This document shows positions 47,276 to 60,036 of a stretch of DNA of 64,000 bases, one piece after another (position 1 is the first letter of the stretch; each line of letters opens with the position of its first letter). This stretch comes from Crocodylus rhombifer. Lineage: Eukaryota > Chordata > Crocodylia > Crocodylidae. The notes beneath the pieces are model-generated. The model was not told the origin of the DNA and did not search any database. It saw nothing but the letters and a program-made list of their open reading frames with translations. The position numbers were made by a program, and so were the translations under genes. Location of the stretch: assembly GCA_038503035.1 (NCBI GenBank), contig JAVSML010000043.1:195411-259410 (forward strand). The letters run 5' to 3'.

Positions 47276-48061
47276 ATACAGGAGCCCTTTAAAGAAGAAA
47301 AAACTACTTACCTTTAACAAGTCTGGAGGGTCGGAGCAAAGTAACAAGCCGGCATCTGCAGGCTTTAGTCTTATGTATCCTGGTTGCTCTGAGTCCAGTG
47401 AAAGCAAACAACAGATTTCCAGTGAAAACAAAAAGGGAAAAAATGATCCCTAAAGTCCAGGATTCAAAGAGAACTCAGGAAAGGCTTCCTTCAGGCTGCT
47501 CCCTCAACAAAAGTCTCTAAGAAAGGTGGCTTTCTGAAGCCCAGAGTTTAAGGAGTAATCATGTTAAGTCATAAAAAGAGGGCTTTCCCAATTCCCTTGT
47601 TCTTTTGGCCTCCGTTAAGGGATCCGGTTCCAATTACTAATTCCAACTCTGCTCCTCAGGACACAGCTGGGGAACAGCTGCATTCACTACTGCTACCCTG
47701 CCAACCTTTGCTCTTGCAACATGCATCCCTAGTGCGGAAGAACTCAATGAATGGATACAGGCCAAGAAGCATGAGATGCTAATGCTGGTCAGCAAGGCGG
47801 ACAGTGGTGTCACACAACAGCCATGCCACCATTCTCAGGATTTTTTTGTAGACACTACCCAGGGAAGATTTTAATGAGATGTGGAGGAGGATGAACCAGC
47901 TTTGTCAGCATTTCTATGGAGCGCCACACAAATTTGAGGCGTAGTGCTGGAGAAAACATGAAGGAGCTAGTTAGAACATTTACAAATTGGTTTAACCAAA
48001 CAGAACGCATGCCAGAAAGGAACAGATCTGAGCCCTCGTGTTCACTTCAGGGATCAGACAA
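47276..48061. other. Unassigned sequence upstream of the CR1
   Basis: Contains the exon-like segment 47312-47388. No repeat could be named. A plus frame (47097-47453) runs out of the inverted CR1 and is not coding. Confidence 0.4.
47312..47388 (-). other. Candidate exon, 77 bp
   Basis: On the minus strand, 'ctttcactggactcag' precedes 47388 and 'gttaaag|gtaagtag' follows at 47312/47311, a near-ideal donor. Entered at phase 1 (two bases then codons) it reads QPGYIRLKPADAGLLLCSD then PPDLLK, and exits at phase 0. A second frame is also open. I do not recognise the peptide. It lies 37 bp from the truncated end of the CR1, so it may belong to another repeat. It does not fit in phase directly after the exon at 51264-51383. 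Confidence 0.3.
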
Positions 48062-48260
48062 ACAAGGTTCTTTGGGTAGAGGTGGTATCTTTGATTTGAC
48101 CATGTAAATAGTCGGAAAAATTGTTCTTTGCAAGCTTTCGGGCACAAACACCCTTCTTCCAGCACTGGGGAGAGCCTGCCCGAAAGCTTGCAAAGCACAA
48201 TTTTTCCAACCACTTAGTTGGTCTAATAAAAGATATCAACATTTACCCAAAGAACCTTGT
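48062..48260. mobile_element. Penelope-like tail as an inverted pair
   Basis: The left arm (48062-48144, 'acaaggttctttgggtagag' to 'gcaagctttcgggca') and right arm (48177-48260, 'tgcccgaaagcttgcaaagc' to 'cccaaagaaccttgt') are reverse complements with scattered differences, around a 32-bp spacer. Each arm is the PLE 3' tail also seen at 35858, 38398 and 51703. Penelope-like elements are known for inverted and partial tandem copies on insertion, which explains the fold-back. No coding sequence is present. Confidence 0.8.
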
Positions 48261-50055
48261 CTTAGACCAACACGGCTACAACTGATAATCCTTTAGGGAA
48301 AAGACAACTTGATTTCCTAGACAAAGTCAGAGATGCTGTTACATGCTTATTACAAAGAAGAATGAAACTAGCCACAGCATATCCTGACACTGCCTGCATC
48401 TGTGCAGGGAGATCTTGGTGGGGGTTCGAGATCAGGAGCGATGTTTTTTGACTTGATGTAATGGAGTTGAGGGCTAAACATCCACAAGAAGAGAGAGACA
48501 GGCCAAGATTTTTTGTCTGGACTACAAGAAATAGGTTTGAAGCTGAGAGGCAGAGTAAGCACAGACATGAAAGTTAAATTTGCAAGTCGGCTGATAAAAC
48601 TACCCAAAAACATGTCACAGAGCCAAGACAAGGGGACTAAGGACAGAGCCCTATAAAATCCCACACAAAGTTGGGGTGGATGAAAGGGTTCCTCTCAAAG
48701 GTCACATTTTAGGAGTGACGAAAGAGGTAGAGGAGAAACTGCAGAAGACAATCTGAGAAGCTGAGGACACGACTTCAAGACAATGGTGCCAGAGGGAATG
48801 GGCAGGTCAAGGAGCATCCCAAACCTCAGTTTTGAGAGGTCATTAGAAGTGCTGGCAAGACTGGTTTCAGTGGAGTGCCAGGGGCAGATGCTGCACTGGA
48901 CACAGTCTAAGAGGGGAACTGGGGAACACAAACTCCAGACGGCAACTGAAAAAAAATACTTGCAGTCAGTTTAGAGAGGGAAAGGAGTAAAGTCAAAGCT
49001 GACTAACCACTCTAACTGCTCTCCAATATAATCAGATCCTCCTCAAGGAGGAGGGGGATAAATGACAGTTCAGAATTATCTGCTACGTCCAGGCCACCGC
49101 AAGAAAAGTAAATCGCGCCCAATCCAATGATTATTTTGAATCAAGCTACAAAAAGAAACTGTATTCAGTATTTTCACATAATTCAACTGCTAAAATGGGC
49201 TGCTAAAATTTCACACACAACAGAAGCAAAAAGCATGATTGCTCTGTAACTAGTAGGATCTCTGGACTCTACAAATCATGAAGCTCTTGGACATTTGGCC
49301 ATGAAGCCTCAGCAGTGCTAAAATTAAAAAGCAGTTAACAAAATGAAGGGGCCTCATGTTAAACAAAATGAAAGAGCTGTTGACGTCATGATGGATAAAA
49401 GGAAAGCAAAACAGAACAGATAAGGTGGAAGGACACAATGCACTGGATTGCCAATCGTGGGGCTGAAATCAGCCCCAGCTGTGATTCTGCGATAACCCTT
49501 GACACTTAAGTGCGTGTCAAGAAGAGAGATAAGCACTGAGTGGTGCACTGTTCAAGGCTGACATCACATTTACTCAGTCAAAGATTTCTTATCAGGGTCT
49601 GCCTTTATATTTTGGCATTGAAGATGGAAGACTCAATACTGGCTAAGAACCTGGGATAATGTGTGTGTACTTCTCTCAACTGGCTTAAGGCAAAAAGATT
49701 TCAAATCTGACTTGTCCTTGCTGGAAGCATGGCATCACTGCAAGCACAGCTGGTACAGCTATGCTGATCCATGACATGCAGCCCAAGAGTTTCAAGCTGC
49801 CTTTTTCAAGTTTTCTCAAGGAACTGCAGGTACTGTGAGAGAAGAGGAAGGGCAAATATTCTTAGACAAAATTTGCTAATTTTCAAAGGCTCTACACCGT
49901 CAGAAGTTGTGGACTATGCAGATATGCAAGCATTTTAACTCAGTGGAAAACAAAATAATGGTAAAAATAAAAAACCTGCCAGTGATGAAGAGCTCCACAT
50001 TCAGCAAAATGGAATAGAAAAAGAACCCTGATGAGGAAAGGCAATTCCTCCAAGT
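48261..50055. other. Unassigned intronic sequence
   Basis: The first bases ('ttagaccaacacggctacaa') still belong to the PLE tail. Beyond that I see no gene or named repeat. Confidence 0.45.
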
Positions 50056-50257
50056 CGGGGGTTTTCAACGTGTGGTCTGCAGATGCCTGGAGGTACTCAG
50101 ATTATGTCTAAGGGGTCTATGATCAAATCAAAAGTATGTGAATGACCACATCTAACAATTCAAAGGGGTCTGAACTTCCATTAAAATTTCCAAAGGGGTC
50201 CACACCTCTACTTGAAATTTTTTAGGGGTCTGCAAATGGAGACGTTGAAAGTCACTG
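50056..50257. mobile_element. hAT-type MITE
   Basis: Same family as 3250-3416 but inverted. It has ggggtc-rich blocks ('aggggtctatgatcaaatca', 'caaaggggtccacacctcta') and ends CGGGGGTTTTCAACGTG and GACGTTGAAAGTCACTG, which are imperfect inverted repeats. The flanking octamers ctccaagt (50048-50055) and ttctaagt (50258-50265) match at 6 of 8. Confidence 0.78.
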
Positions 50258-50265
50258 TTCTAAGT

Positions 50266-51702
<1,437 letters not shown>

Positions 51703-51778
51703 ACAAGGTTCTTTGGGTGAATCCAGTATCTTTTATTACACCAATTCAAATAGTTAGAAAAATATTTTTAGCAAGCTT
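51703..51778 (-). mobile_element. Penelope-like element tail
   Basis: On the plus strand 'acaaggttctttgggtgaat' through 'cagtatcttttattacacca' to 'tagcaagctt' is the inverted PLE tail, matching the ends at 38398 and 48062. It stops at the 'aagctt', so only the last ~76 bp were inserted or kept. Confidence 0.75.
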
Positions 51779-51879
51779 AAGGCAAATGATGACATTGATT
51801 CAGGTGGCACAAGTTACAACTCTCTCGGCATAGGCACTACTATCTATAATCAGTGAAGGAGGACAGCGCCAATGTTTAG

Positions 51880-52770
51880 TCCTAAGCCAGACAACTGAGT
51901 AAAGAGTCCATGTTTAAAGCACGGCTATGGATTCACCTGCTTGCATTTCCTAATCGGATCCCTCTGCCGAAGTACTTAAAAACACAGCTGCAGGTGCAGC
52001 CTGACAGGCCTGTCAGAGACCACGATGATTTTTTGGATTGTAATCTACAGATGCAGGAAACTGTGGCGCTAGCAAGGATATTAGCAACAGTGTCCTGCCT
52101 TGCTGGCAGCATTGAAATTCCAAAAGGAGATAAATCTGTTCTTCACCTGTCATTGTGCAATTCCCTCCCTTGCTCATTTAGCATGGTAAACCATTTATGC
52201 CCCCCCTCCCCCCCTTTTAATTATGCATGCAGATCGGATAAGGGCTCGCTGTCCAAAGAGATTACTCTGAATAAATACTTTAATAACAAGTCGTCACAAT
52301 TAAGGTAGGGAACAAAAACTTCTTCCATCTATAAAATGGTGTCGAGTTACAGATGTCCTTAACAGTTTTATGATCTAATCATCGCTTCTGGGCAAATTCG
52401 TGTTGCAATCATTTTTGCCAATCATGGCTGCATAAATAACTCACTGCTTTGTTATTTCCCATTACGATCCTGCCTAGAAAAAAAAAAAGTGCGCCAAATA
52501 TGGGTTGAGCAGTTTTTTTGGGAGGGAAAAGAAGGGATGGTATTAAGCTCCAATGTTAAATTAATACAGGAGAGCTTCTCGAACACCTTTACTCAGCACC
52601 TTGAGATAAAGGAGGGTACGAACAATGGTCTAAATAAGCTAATTGCTTTTCACAGTCAGTCTATCAGAAGCCTGGGCTGTTTTACATTTCTGTGCATTTT
52701 GTCAGAGCACCAAAAGGCTGAAGTGATTTGTGGTGGTCTCAGGAGTCTCTGCCAGCTATGATGTATATAA
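51880..52770. other. Cluster of candidate conserved non-coding elements
   Basis: No repeat is recognisable across about 900 bp. Notable blocks are TTTAATTATGCATGCAGAT at about 52217-52235, which combines homeodomain (TAATTA-like) and POU-like (ATGCAT) words, 'gaataaatactttaataaca' at 52269, and 'ctaaataagctaattgcttt' at 52630. The texture is like that of ancient vertebrate enhancers. The plus frame of 132 codons (51910-52308) crosses these blocks without protein character. Confidence 0.35.
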
Positions 52771-55700
52771 AAGGATTTTTTTATTCCAGCTGTAACCATA
52801 GGCAGTAATGTTTATAGTAGGTGAACATATTAGCCTGGACGCAGGGCATGAATTTTACTCCAGAAAAAGCCCGTTCATTTATACAGCCTAAGAGTTAAAT
52901 GTCGGTATTTGAAGACAAATTATAGGCAAATTCATTTAAACCCATGTTATGTGGCAGAACATAAAAAACGGCAGTCCTATCTTCATCAATTCTTTATATC
53001 CCTCTTAATTCACTGCTTCCAACAGCTTTACCCCACACAATGGGATTTCACCCCACTACTGGGCCAAGCTTTTGCCTTTAGATAAGAGGGAGCAGGATGC
53101 TTTGGGGTGCACAAATTATGGACATGAATTTGTCCTTGCTCTTGCCAAGGAATTCACCATTCTGTACATCAAGCATGAAAGCTATATGGTGTGTTATTTA
53201 TGACAGCAGAACAATTACAGTGGAAACAGAGCATGAGAGAGACTCCTGGACTGAGGTCTATGGGCTACTGTCAGCCCTCTGAGCATCTGCTACATCCATG
53301 ATGCAGCCTCACCTTGCTTCTAGCTGCTAAAATTTTGTTAAGCGAGTCAGCAAACATTACACCCTTTCCCCAAATGTAAGCAATTGCTAACGTTGTCAAA
53401 AGAATGGCATGAGATCAATGGGAGGGGAGTTGTCTGAGGGTGAATGGCAGCCCAGGTGACCATGAAATTCTCTCTGTTAAGATACAGGCTAGACTGTGAT
53501 AATAGTTAAGGAACCCTGCACTAGAAGATAAAATCTTGTTCATTCACACAATCAGGCCCATCCACTGTAAAATAAGTAAGCAAACTAATAAAAAAAAATA
53601 AGCATAATACATCTCAGTAGACTCTGTACATTTGGGCAAATGTAATTACTTTTAGCACAACACCACTTTTTAAACATGCTAACACATTTATTGCAATATA
53701 ATATTTTAAGTAGCAAGCTATAATTCTTGCTTCCATTCTATTAAATCTTTGCTGAAAGTGGACAGAGAGCATCTTGTTTTGAACAAATTAACCAGCTTCT
53801 AAACCCGACACAGCTACACCTATCAGTTTGGAGGTTTGCAGACAAAGTGAAGATGAGGATATAAGTAATTAAATAAGATAACACCCGTGAAAACAAAACG
53901 CCTTCATAACCTAATTGGAAGACACTGAGAAATTTGATGAGGGAAGAAAAAAAAATATAGGACAATGAGAACGTCAGTAAAATATGTTTAAGTGCTCAAA
54001 TAGGATTTTTCTTTAAGACTTCAAGAGTCCAAATACCGGATTAACAAGATATTAATTATCTGAGAAGTGTTGTTTAGTTTCAGTGAAGCAAATTTGTGCA
54101 ACAAATAAGAATAAACACTCAAATTTATTACTGCAATTTATTACATGCAAAAAGCGTGTTCATGCAGTATTAAGAGTTTGCAATACAAGAATCCCAATAA
54201 GTCAGCAAATGAAAAGGTATAAGCTTCAACATCCACTCTCCAACTATACATGCTGGATATTTAATAGGATATATTTAATGCCAGAATCAAAATCATGGAT
54301 TCAGAGCTCATTTATGGCTCTCACAGCCAAGAAACTCATTGGGGGCTGGGATTGTATTGACACAAGGGGACTTCTGAAGCACTTTGTGTTAGTGGCATTG
54401 CACTCGCAGAGGCCAGCAGCAGACATAATATGTCCCGAGACACACAGGGTGGTGGATAAACAGACCGCAGTGATGACCCTCGCTCCATGCTTGCCCAGCA
54501 TAGCCCTTCACCTGCAAGCAGACTTACAAGCCCAGGACAGCAGTGACCAGGCTACACATTCATGCAAGTAATGACACGATAAAATGAGAAATAAGGCACA
54601 AAGGTATGACAAAATACATATAATCACTTAGTGGCTGGTTCTCATCACTCCTTTACCCGAACACGTGGCCAGTGCTCCCATCCTCTGAAGCACAAGGGAG
54701 GCTTTCAAGACTCCTGTGTACTCCAGAGGCTGGAAGTGCCCCATCAGGTTGCCTGGGCAGGGAGTATATGGGGCACGTCCATTCAGACCAGAGCTCCCAA
54801 CCACAAGACAGCATCATGCACTGCCGTGGCTGGAAGCTTTGATCAGCAGATCAGGACTGTCAGGGGAGCACAGGGAGCTGAGCTTGCTACTGGCCAGTGC
54901 AAAGGGAACCTGGGATCAGGCTCCCTGTGTACCAGCAATATGGCAACAGCAGGATCTGAGAGTCTTCCTGCCATGCATAGGCCTTTAAATTAACAAGTCG
55001 GGGTTCAAAGGGAGGGTACAAGACCAAGCCTCCTTCCAACCCCTTCAACTTGCCCCCTTTCTAGGATTACTAACAGCCCAGCCATACACAACAGCAGAGC
55101 TACTTGTATCCCAGGAACTGGAGGAAGGCATGAGATATCCTCCAGCACATCTCCCCAGTATACAAATGAAAGATTGGTTGAACACCCGCATTTCCTGACT
55201 TGGGAAACTTATCTGGATACCTGATGCTGCAGGACTGCAGAGGTTCCCAAGCCACCACCTTCTTCCTGTTTGGTTCTGTTTCTAAGTGAAAAATCAGAGA
55301 GCTCTGGAGCTTACAAATCTTGCCATCTTCAGCAGCTTCCCCAGCAATGGTTCTCAATTCTGCATACCAACCTGTGCAACTCTAAAAAGCAAAAACCTGA
55401 GCAACTTCATGATGACCAAAAGGCATGCACTATCCCAGGTGCTGGCCACCTGCAGACCATGGGCTTTCACACCCAGTCCATGGAGCCAGTGGACCAATGG
55501 CAAATTCAGCAGGCAGTTTGGAAGTAGTGCCTGACTTCAGAGCAAGCTGCTGACCCCTGCACTATCCTGCTAATCTAGACTATATATTTTTCCATTTGAG
55601 CTAAGAGTCAGCCTCTGAGCGAGTACTAGTAACTTGCCAAAGTTCTGCCTTTTCTGACTTATTTCTTTGGAAGAGAGGCAGGTTTTCTTTCTTTTTTTGG

Positions 55701-56674
55701 AGAATAAGTGCCTTTGTAGCTCTAAAGGAAATGCCTGTCTTACGGCTTTTCTATCACTAAAATGTTGAGGCAAACTATGAAACTAAGCATTGGAACTTAG
55801 AGCCCCAAACATTTTTCAAGAGGACAGGTTTCTAGTGAAACTGTTTTACCAACGACAAGGCTTGGTTAAATACCTTCTATACGTCCCCCTCACCATAGTG
55901 TTCAAGTGTCTTACAGTCTTCACTGTATTTATCCTCACAGCACTCCTGAGATGGAGAATTATTGCCCATGTTTACCTGTGACACTGAGACAAAGTGACTT
56001 TTCCTAAATGACACAGAAGAACTGTAATGGCCCAAAACCCAGGGGCCAAAATGGCCCTTCTAAGCACGGGACCATCTTCGCACAGGTTCTCTCCTTTGGA
56101 TCCACACGTAAAACAGGCATGGTACATGCAACTTTGAGAAACAGAAGGCAACCAAGCCCATCAACCCCACACCCTGTGGAAGATTTGTTGCAGATCCATG
56201 GATTATTAGAGAAAATGCAGCAAAGCTAGGAAGAGAAAAACAAAGGGAAGAAAAAAAAAAGTCAGGCTGTAGCTGATGAGATGCAGCAAGTTACTGCATG
56301 ATTGCTTTGTCCCTCTAAAGTGCAGAGAGTACAAGAATTGGGGGCTGTGCTTCTGGCAAGAGATGAGTGAACTTGTCAGCACACCGATTTTTGCGTGGGT
56401 TAGCAGCCATGCAGTTAATTTTTTTTCACTCCCGATTAGGGATCGGTGCACAGGAAGTTCCAACTAGTTGACAACTTCGGCAGACTGAAAAACTGACTGA
56501 AGTCCCTTCGCTCTTAGCAGGAGTCCCTCCACACGAAGCAAAAGTAATAGAAGCTTTCACCGACTCCTGCCTGCTGTAACTGTTCTGTGGCTAAGGAGCA
56601 GTCGGTCTCTAAGGCTGACTTTCTGCACCATACGCCAGCCCTAATCCATGACATCCCATTGCATCGTTACTCAC
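52771..56674. other. Unassigned intronic sequence
   Basis: Searched in particular on the minus strand for a coiled-coil exon linking 59.8 kb to 51.4 kb, without success. A more GC-rich part (54620-55560) carries frames of 120 codons or fewer without exon borders. The 162-codon plus frame at 54083-54571 is not protein-like. Confidence 0.45.
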
Positions 56675-56726
56675 CATCACCTTTAAACAGCTGCGCCGTG
56701 GAAATAGCATACTGCTGAATCAGAGG
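56675..56726 (-). other. Candidate exon, 52 bp
   Basis: On the minus strand a good pyrimidine tract and 'ttgctctgtag' end at 56727, and the donor 'gtgatg|gtgagtaa' is at 56675/56674. Only one frame is open (phase 0 in, phase 1 out): PLIQQYAISTAQLFKGD. It cannot follow the 59.8-kb exon directly, because that exon leaves at phase 1 and would then meet TAA. It may be a decoy splice pair or an exon of an alternative transcript. The peptide is unknown to me. Confidence 0.3.
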
Positions 56727-58804
56727 CTACAGAGCAAGAAAAAGCTGTTAATCAAACTTAGCAAGAGGTTTACATATGTGCCCAACAGAGCCAAGTCCAG
56801 GTATGTACTTTGAACAATACCAAATGCAGTGTTTTGTAGAGGCCTCAAATTGCAATTAAAGGTTTATTACAATAGCAAAAAAACTGCAATAAGCCAGGTT
56901 CATAAACACTCTTGCAGGGACTTGCTGGCCCATCCCCACTGTTAGCCAGAGCTCCAAATAAAGTGAACTTGATTTGAATTTGGCTCCAATGTTTTTGTCT
57001 TTTTTTTTTTTTTTTTTTTAAATGAAAACATTTAAAAACGCATTTTTTGAACTGTTGAGGCAAGATGTGATGATGAACGCTTTACCTTCTCTTCCTAAGA
57101 ATGTGCAAATTCATTTTTCATCTCAATAGGAGAAAACGATAATCCTCCCAGAGAAAAGTAGTGATACAGATGCCACTCCCATTTCCACCTGCAGGCTCTC
57201 CTTCCTTCCTGATCAAGGCAGCAAACCAGGAGCCAAATTAAAGCAGCTTTAACTACTCACAGATACAAAGCCATATGTATAATATTTGCATTTTTTAATC
57301 AACTAACGTATCTTAGAGAGTCCTTTAAACTCTACACCAAAGTATTCTAACATCCTTGCTTAAAAATTACAAGGGTGTAAATTACTTTGGAAAAAAAAAT
57401 TACACTGCTCTTAAGTATTCACTTTGGTACATAACTTGGGTTTCACGCGCACATGCATATTACGTATTGAGTTCACTTAGGACAAAAACATGAGTGCATT
57501 TTTAGAATCAAAGAATTCAGCCACAAATCAAGTCTGATCACAACACCTGCTTCTTGTGCCTCCAAAATTGAAAAGAAAAAAGAAGTAACTTGAACCTATG
57601 TGAATTATTGTTCTATGAAAGGGTAAAACCTAGTAACTTCCATGTAGGTTTATTATCTAAACTCTGAAGATGCCGAGAAGACTGAAGGTAATAAAATGTT
57701 TTATGAACAACTTCACTTCGCTGGTTCTTATATAACTGAGTTTATGTGGACTGTCTGACACAGTGATGTGATGAACCTGCTAGGGAACTTTCTGCACATC
57801 TATTTTTCAATTTACGGGAAAAAAAAAGGTTCCAATTTAAGTGTGAACCCCAAGAGTGTTCAGTTGAAGTCACAGTCTTCTTGGGATTTGAAATCTTTAG
57901 GAAACAAGTATGTGAAAGCACCTAAAAGGGGCAAGGTACATATAACACCATGCAGCTCTCTATAATGGGAAGCCCAAGAGTTATGTTTTAATTTACACTT
58001 GAATATTTTAATACTGTTAACCAGTAGCTAGTAAATTAATCTAAGATGCAAAAATAAAAGAGGAAGACACATAAGGAAAAAAGGTCACAGTGCCCACAAA
58101 AGTTAAGAACCTCGCTCCTGTTTGAAGCATCATCATTATGTTGTTGAACGATATAACTCTCATATAAAGGAACTGCTAATACATTCCCATTCTGTTTGAA
58201 GGGAAATTAAATTTACATTCTTTGGGAATATGGTATCATAATTAGTTCATGACTTGATTACACTTTGAAGTGAGCCAAGACTGCGCATGGCGCATACAAA
58301 TCAGTTAAGTTATGGTTACCTACCTCAAGCAAAAGCTAAAAGAGCTCAGAACAAAGTTGGAGACTAGGTTAAGGTAGTCCTTTAGTTTGCATAGATAAGA
58401 TATCAAATCCAAGCCTACTTTTGTATCCATTTGGCATCAGTAAGTCCATAGTAACCTAAAAGACAGTTTCCTAAATCAGCTCAATGAGTCATTCTGGAAA
58501 ATAATCTTTCTATCCCCAACCATACCACCTGCACTATAGTTGTTCAAACTGATTTAAAAAGGCAATGAAACGCACTAAAAAGCTTCCTACCGTGGTCAAA
58601 GGTATCAGCATGATTTATTCCATCAAATACAACAAAAACTGCAGGAGTTAGAGCCAGGTTCACATGAGTTAGTACCAACGTGCTTTTTTTCCCCTACAGA
58701 GGTGATGTTCCCCAAATCTACTCACAAACCAGGTTTAAATAGACTAACGTATACTATATAATAAAAGACACTGAAGAGCTGGTCACAAAAGAATACGATT
58801 ACAA
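56727..58804. other. Unassigned AT-rich intronic sequence
   Basis: A T run occupies 57000-57019. No gene or transposon is recognised. Confidence 0.45.
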
Positions 58805-59068
58805 CAGTGGTACTCAATCTTTTTTAGACACCCCTATCTAATCACCAGGTCACCCCTCTCTACCTTTTGAGAATTAAGCAGCGTCCCATTTCAAAAACTC
58901 ACTCATTTATTTCAGTGCTTAGCTCCCTGCAGAGAGGCCAGGCAATGGGTGAGGGAATGGCAGGGACCGAGTCTGAGCTTATGGTTATTTGCTTATCTCC
59001 TCTCTGTATATTTCAAAGGATCTTCCAGCACCCCCAGGTACCCTGGCACCCCAGGCGAGAGCCACCAG
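58805..59068. mobile_element. Possible decayed hAT MITE
   Basis: The left end CAGTGGTACTCAATCTTTTTT is the common hAT end. A weak inverted counterpart, 'gcgagagccaccag', lies at 59055-59068. The flanking octamers do not match well, so the limits are provisional. Confidence 0.4.
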
Positions 59069-59709
59069 GCTGTAAATAAAGAACTGAAAAGAACATTCAT
59101 AGTTATTAAGTTTAACTAACAGTATGTGTATACCCCATTAACCCACAGGAAACTTGGTCACTTTACCTCAAGGATCCATAAATTCCTCATTTAGATAAAA
59201 CTCTTACCAGACAGTTTCCACTGCCCCCAAATAAGGAGTTCAGGATTGGGCTTGTATGTATTAAAAGTCATGTCCATATGATGTGCCAATTAAGCGGGGC
59301 AGGGCATCTGGCAAGGGCTCATGCCCCCAAAAATGTTAAATGCCATCACATGCCAGCAATTGCGTATGCATCAATAAACATGTATGCCATGCCGGACTGT
59401 GCCATTTTCCATTCCAAGCATAAGACGAGGCACTTGACTTCTTTCTATGAATACAGAGCCCAGGGTATTCATGAGTACATATAACCAAGTAAAAATAAAA
59501 CCAGATTATCTTAAAATTGTAAACAAACTTTCCGCATGGGGGAGAGAAAGGGTGAATGGCATGTGACAGCCACGAGTCGCACTCAACTCATGGGCGAAAG
59601 ATGCTCGGGCATCACAATGATGGACACATCATAAGAGCCTGAATACATCAAATCGGGAGCATTATTCTCTATAAGAAATTACTGGCTCCAGCATATGCAG
59701 TAATAAGGT
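59069..59709. other. Unassigned intronic sequence
   Basis: No feature is recognised apart from the polyadenylation-like signal just beyond its end. Confidence 0.45.
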
Positions 59710-59715
59710 TTTATT
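59710..59715 (-). promoter_or_regulatory. AATAAA polyadenylation-type signal
   Basis: On the minus strand AATAAA lies about 58 bp past the TGA of the 59.8-kb exon. It would serve a transcript that ends in that exon. The hexamer is frequent by chance in AT-rich DNA. Confidence 0.4.
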
Positions 59716-59772
59716 CATGGTTTAACAATTGTGATGGTAAAGGATGTTCACGCTGGCCAAGAGAGAGTTAGT

Positions 59773-60036
59773 TCAGTCAGCACCTGGGCCTAGTGAGGAA
59801 GCTTTGCCAAAATCCATATTGACTTTAGGAATATACAAATTTCCTTTGGCATTTCGTTGGATGGCAGAGCCATTCTCCAAGTTCACTGGATGAAGCATCT
59901 CTTGGAAATCATCAAGAACTTTATCACTGATGGATCTGTCTGTCATAATTGTTAGACGTGTGCTTGTCCTGGTGAGAAAGGGGAGCCCGGAGGGTTTAGA
60001 AGTGCACGCTTGCTCCCCAGAACGTAGTGACAGTGT
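59773..60036 (-). CDS. Protein-like exon, probably upstream hinderin exon
   Basis: On the minus strand the acceptor 'gttgctttccccag' ends at 60037. The open frame (phase 0) has 87 codons: TLSLRSGEQACTSKPSG, then TSTRLTIMTDRSISDKVLD, then DFQEMLHPVNLENG, then AIQRNAKGNLYIPKVNMDF, ending KASSLGPGAD and TGA at 59773. Composition and codon use look genuinely coding. There are two readings. It may be an internal exon ending at 'cccag|gtgctg' (59784/59783, 253 bp, phase 1 out), consistent with a hinderin N-terminal exon. Or it may be a last exon, since the stop is followed by AATAAA. The family assignment rests on strand, proximity and a faint memory of the LGPG-type ending, so I leave the symbol empty. 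Confidence 0.6.
   Translation of the reverse strand, partial: TLSLRSGEQACTSKPSGLPFLTRTSTRLTIMTDRSISDKVLDDFQEMLHPVNLENGSAIQRNAKGNLYIPKVNMDFGKASSLGPGAD

Noticed and set aside
54083..54571. 162-codon plus frame
   Set aside because: No similarity, no exon borders; codons fit random AT-rich sequence.
54301..55560. GC-richer zone searched for the missing hinderin coiled-coil exon
   Set aside because: No minus-strand frame with heptad pattern and splice borders was found.
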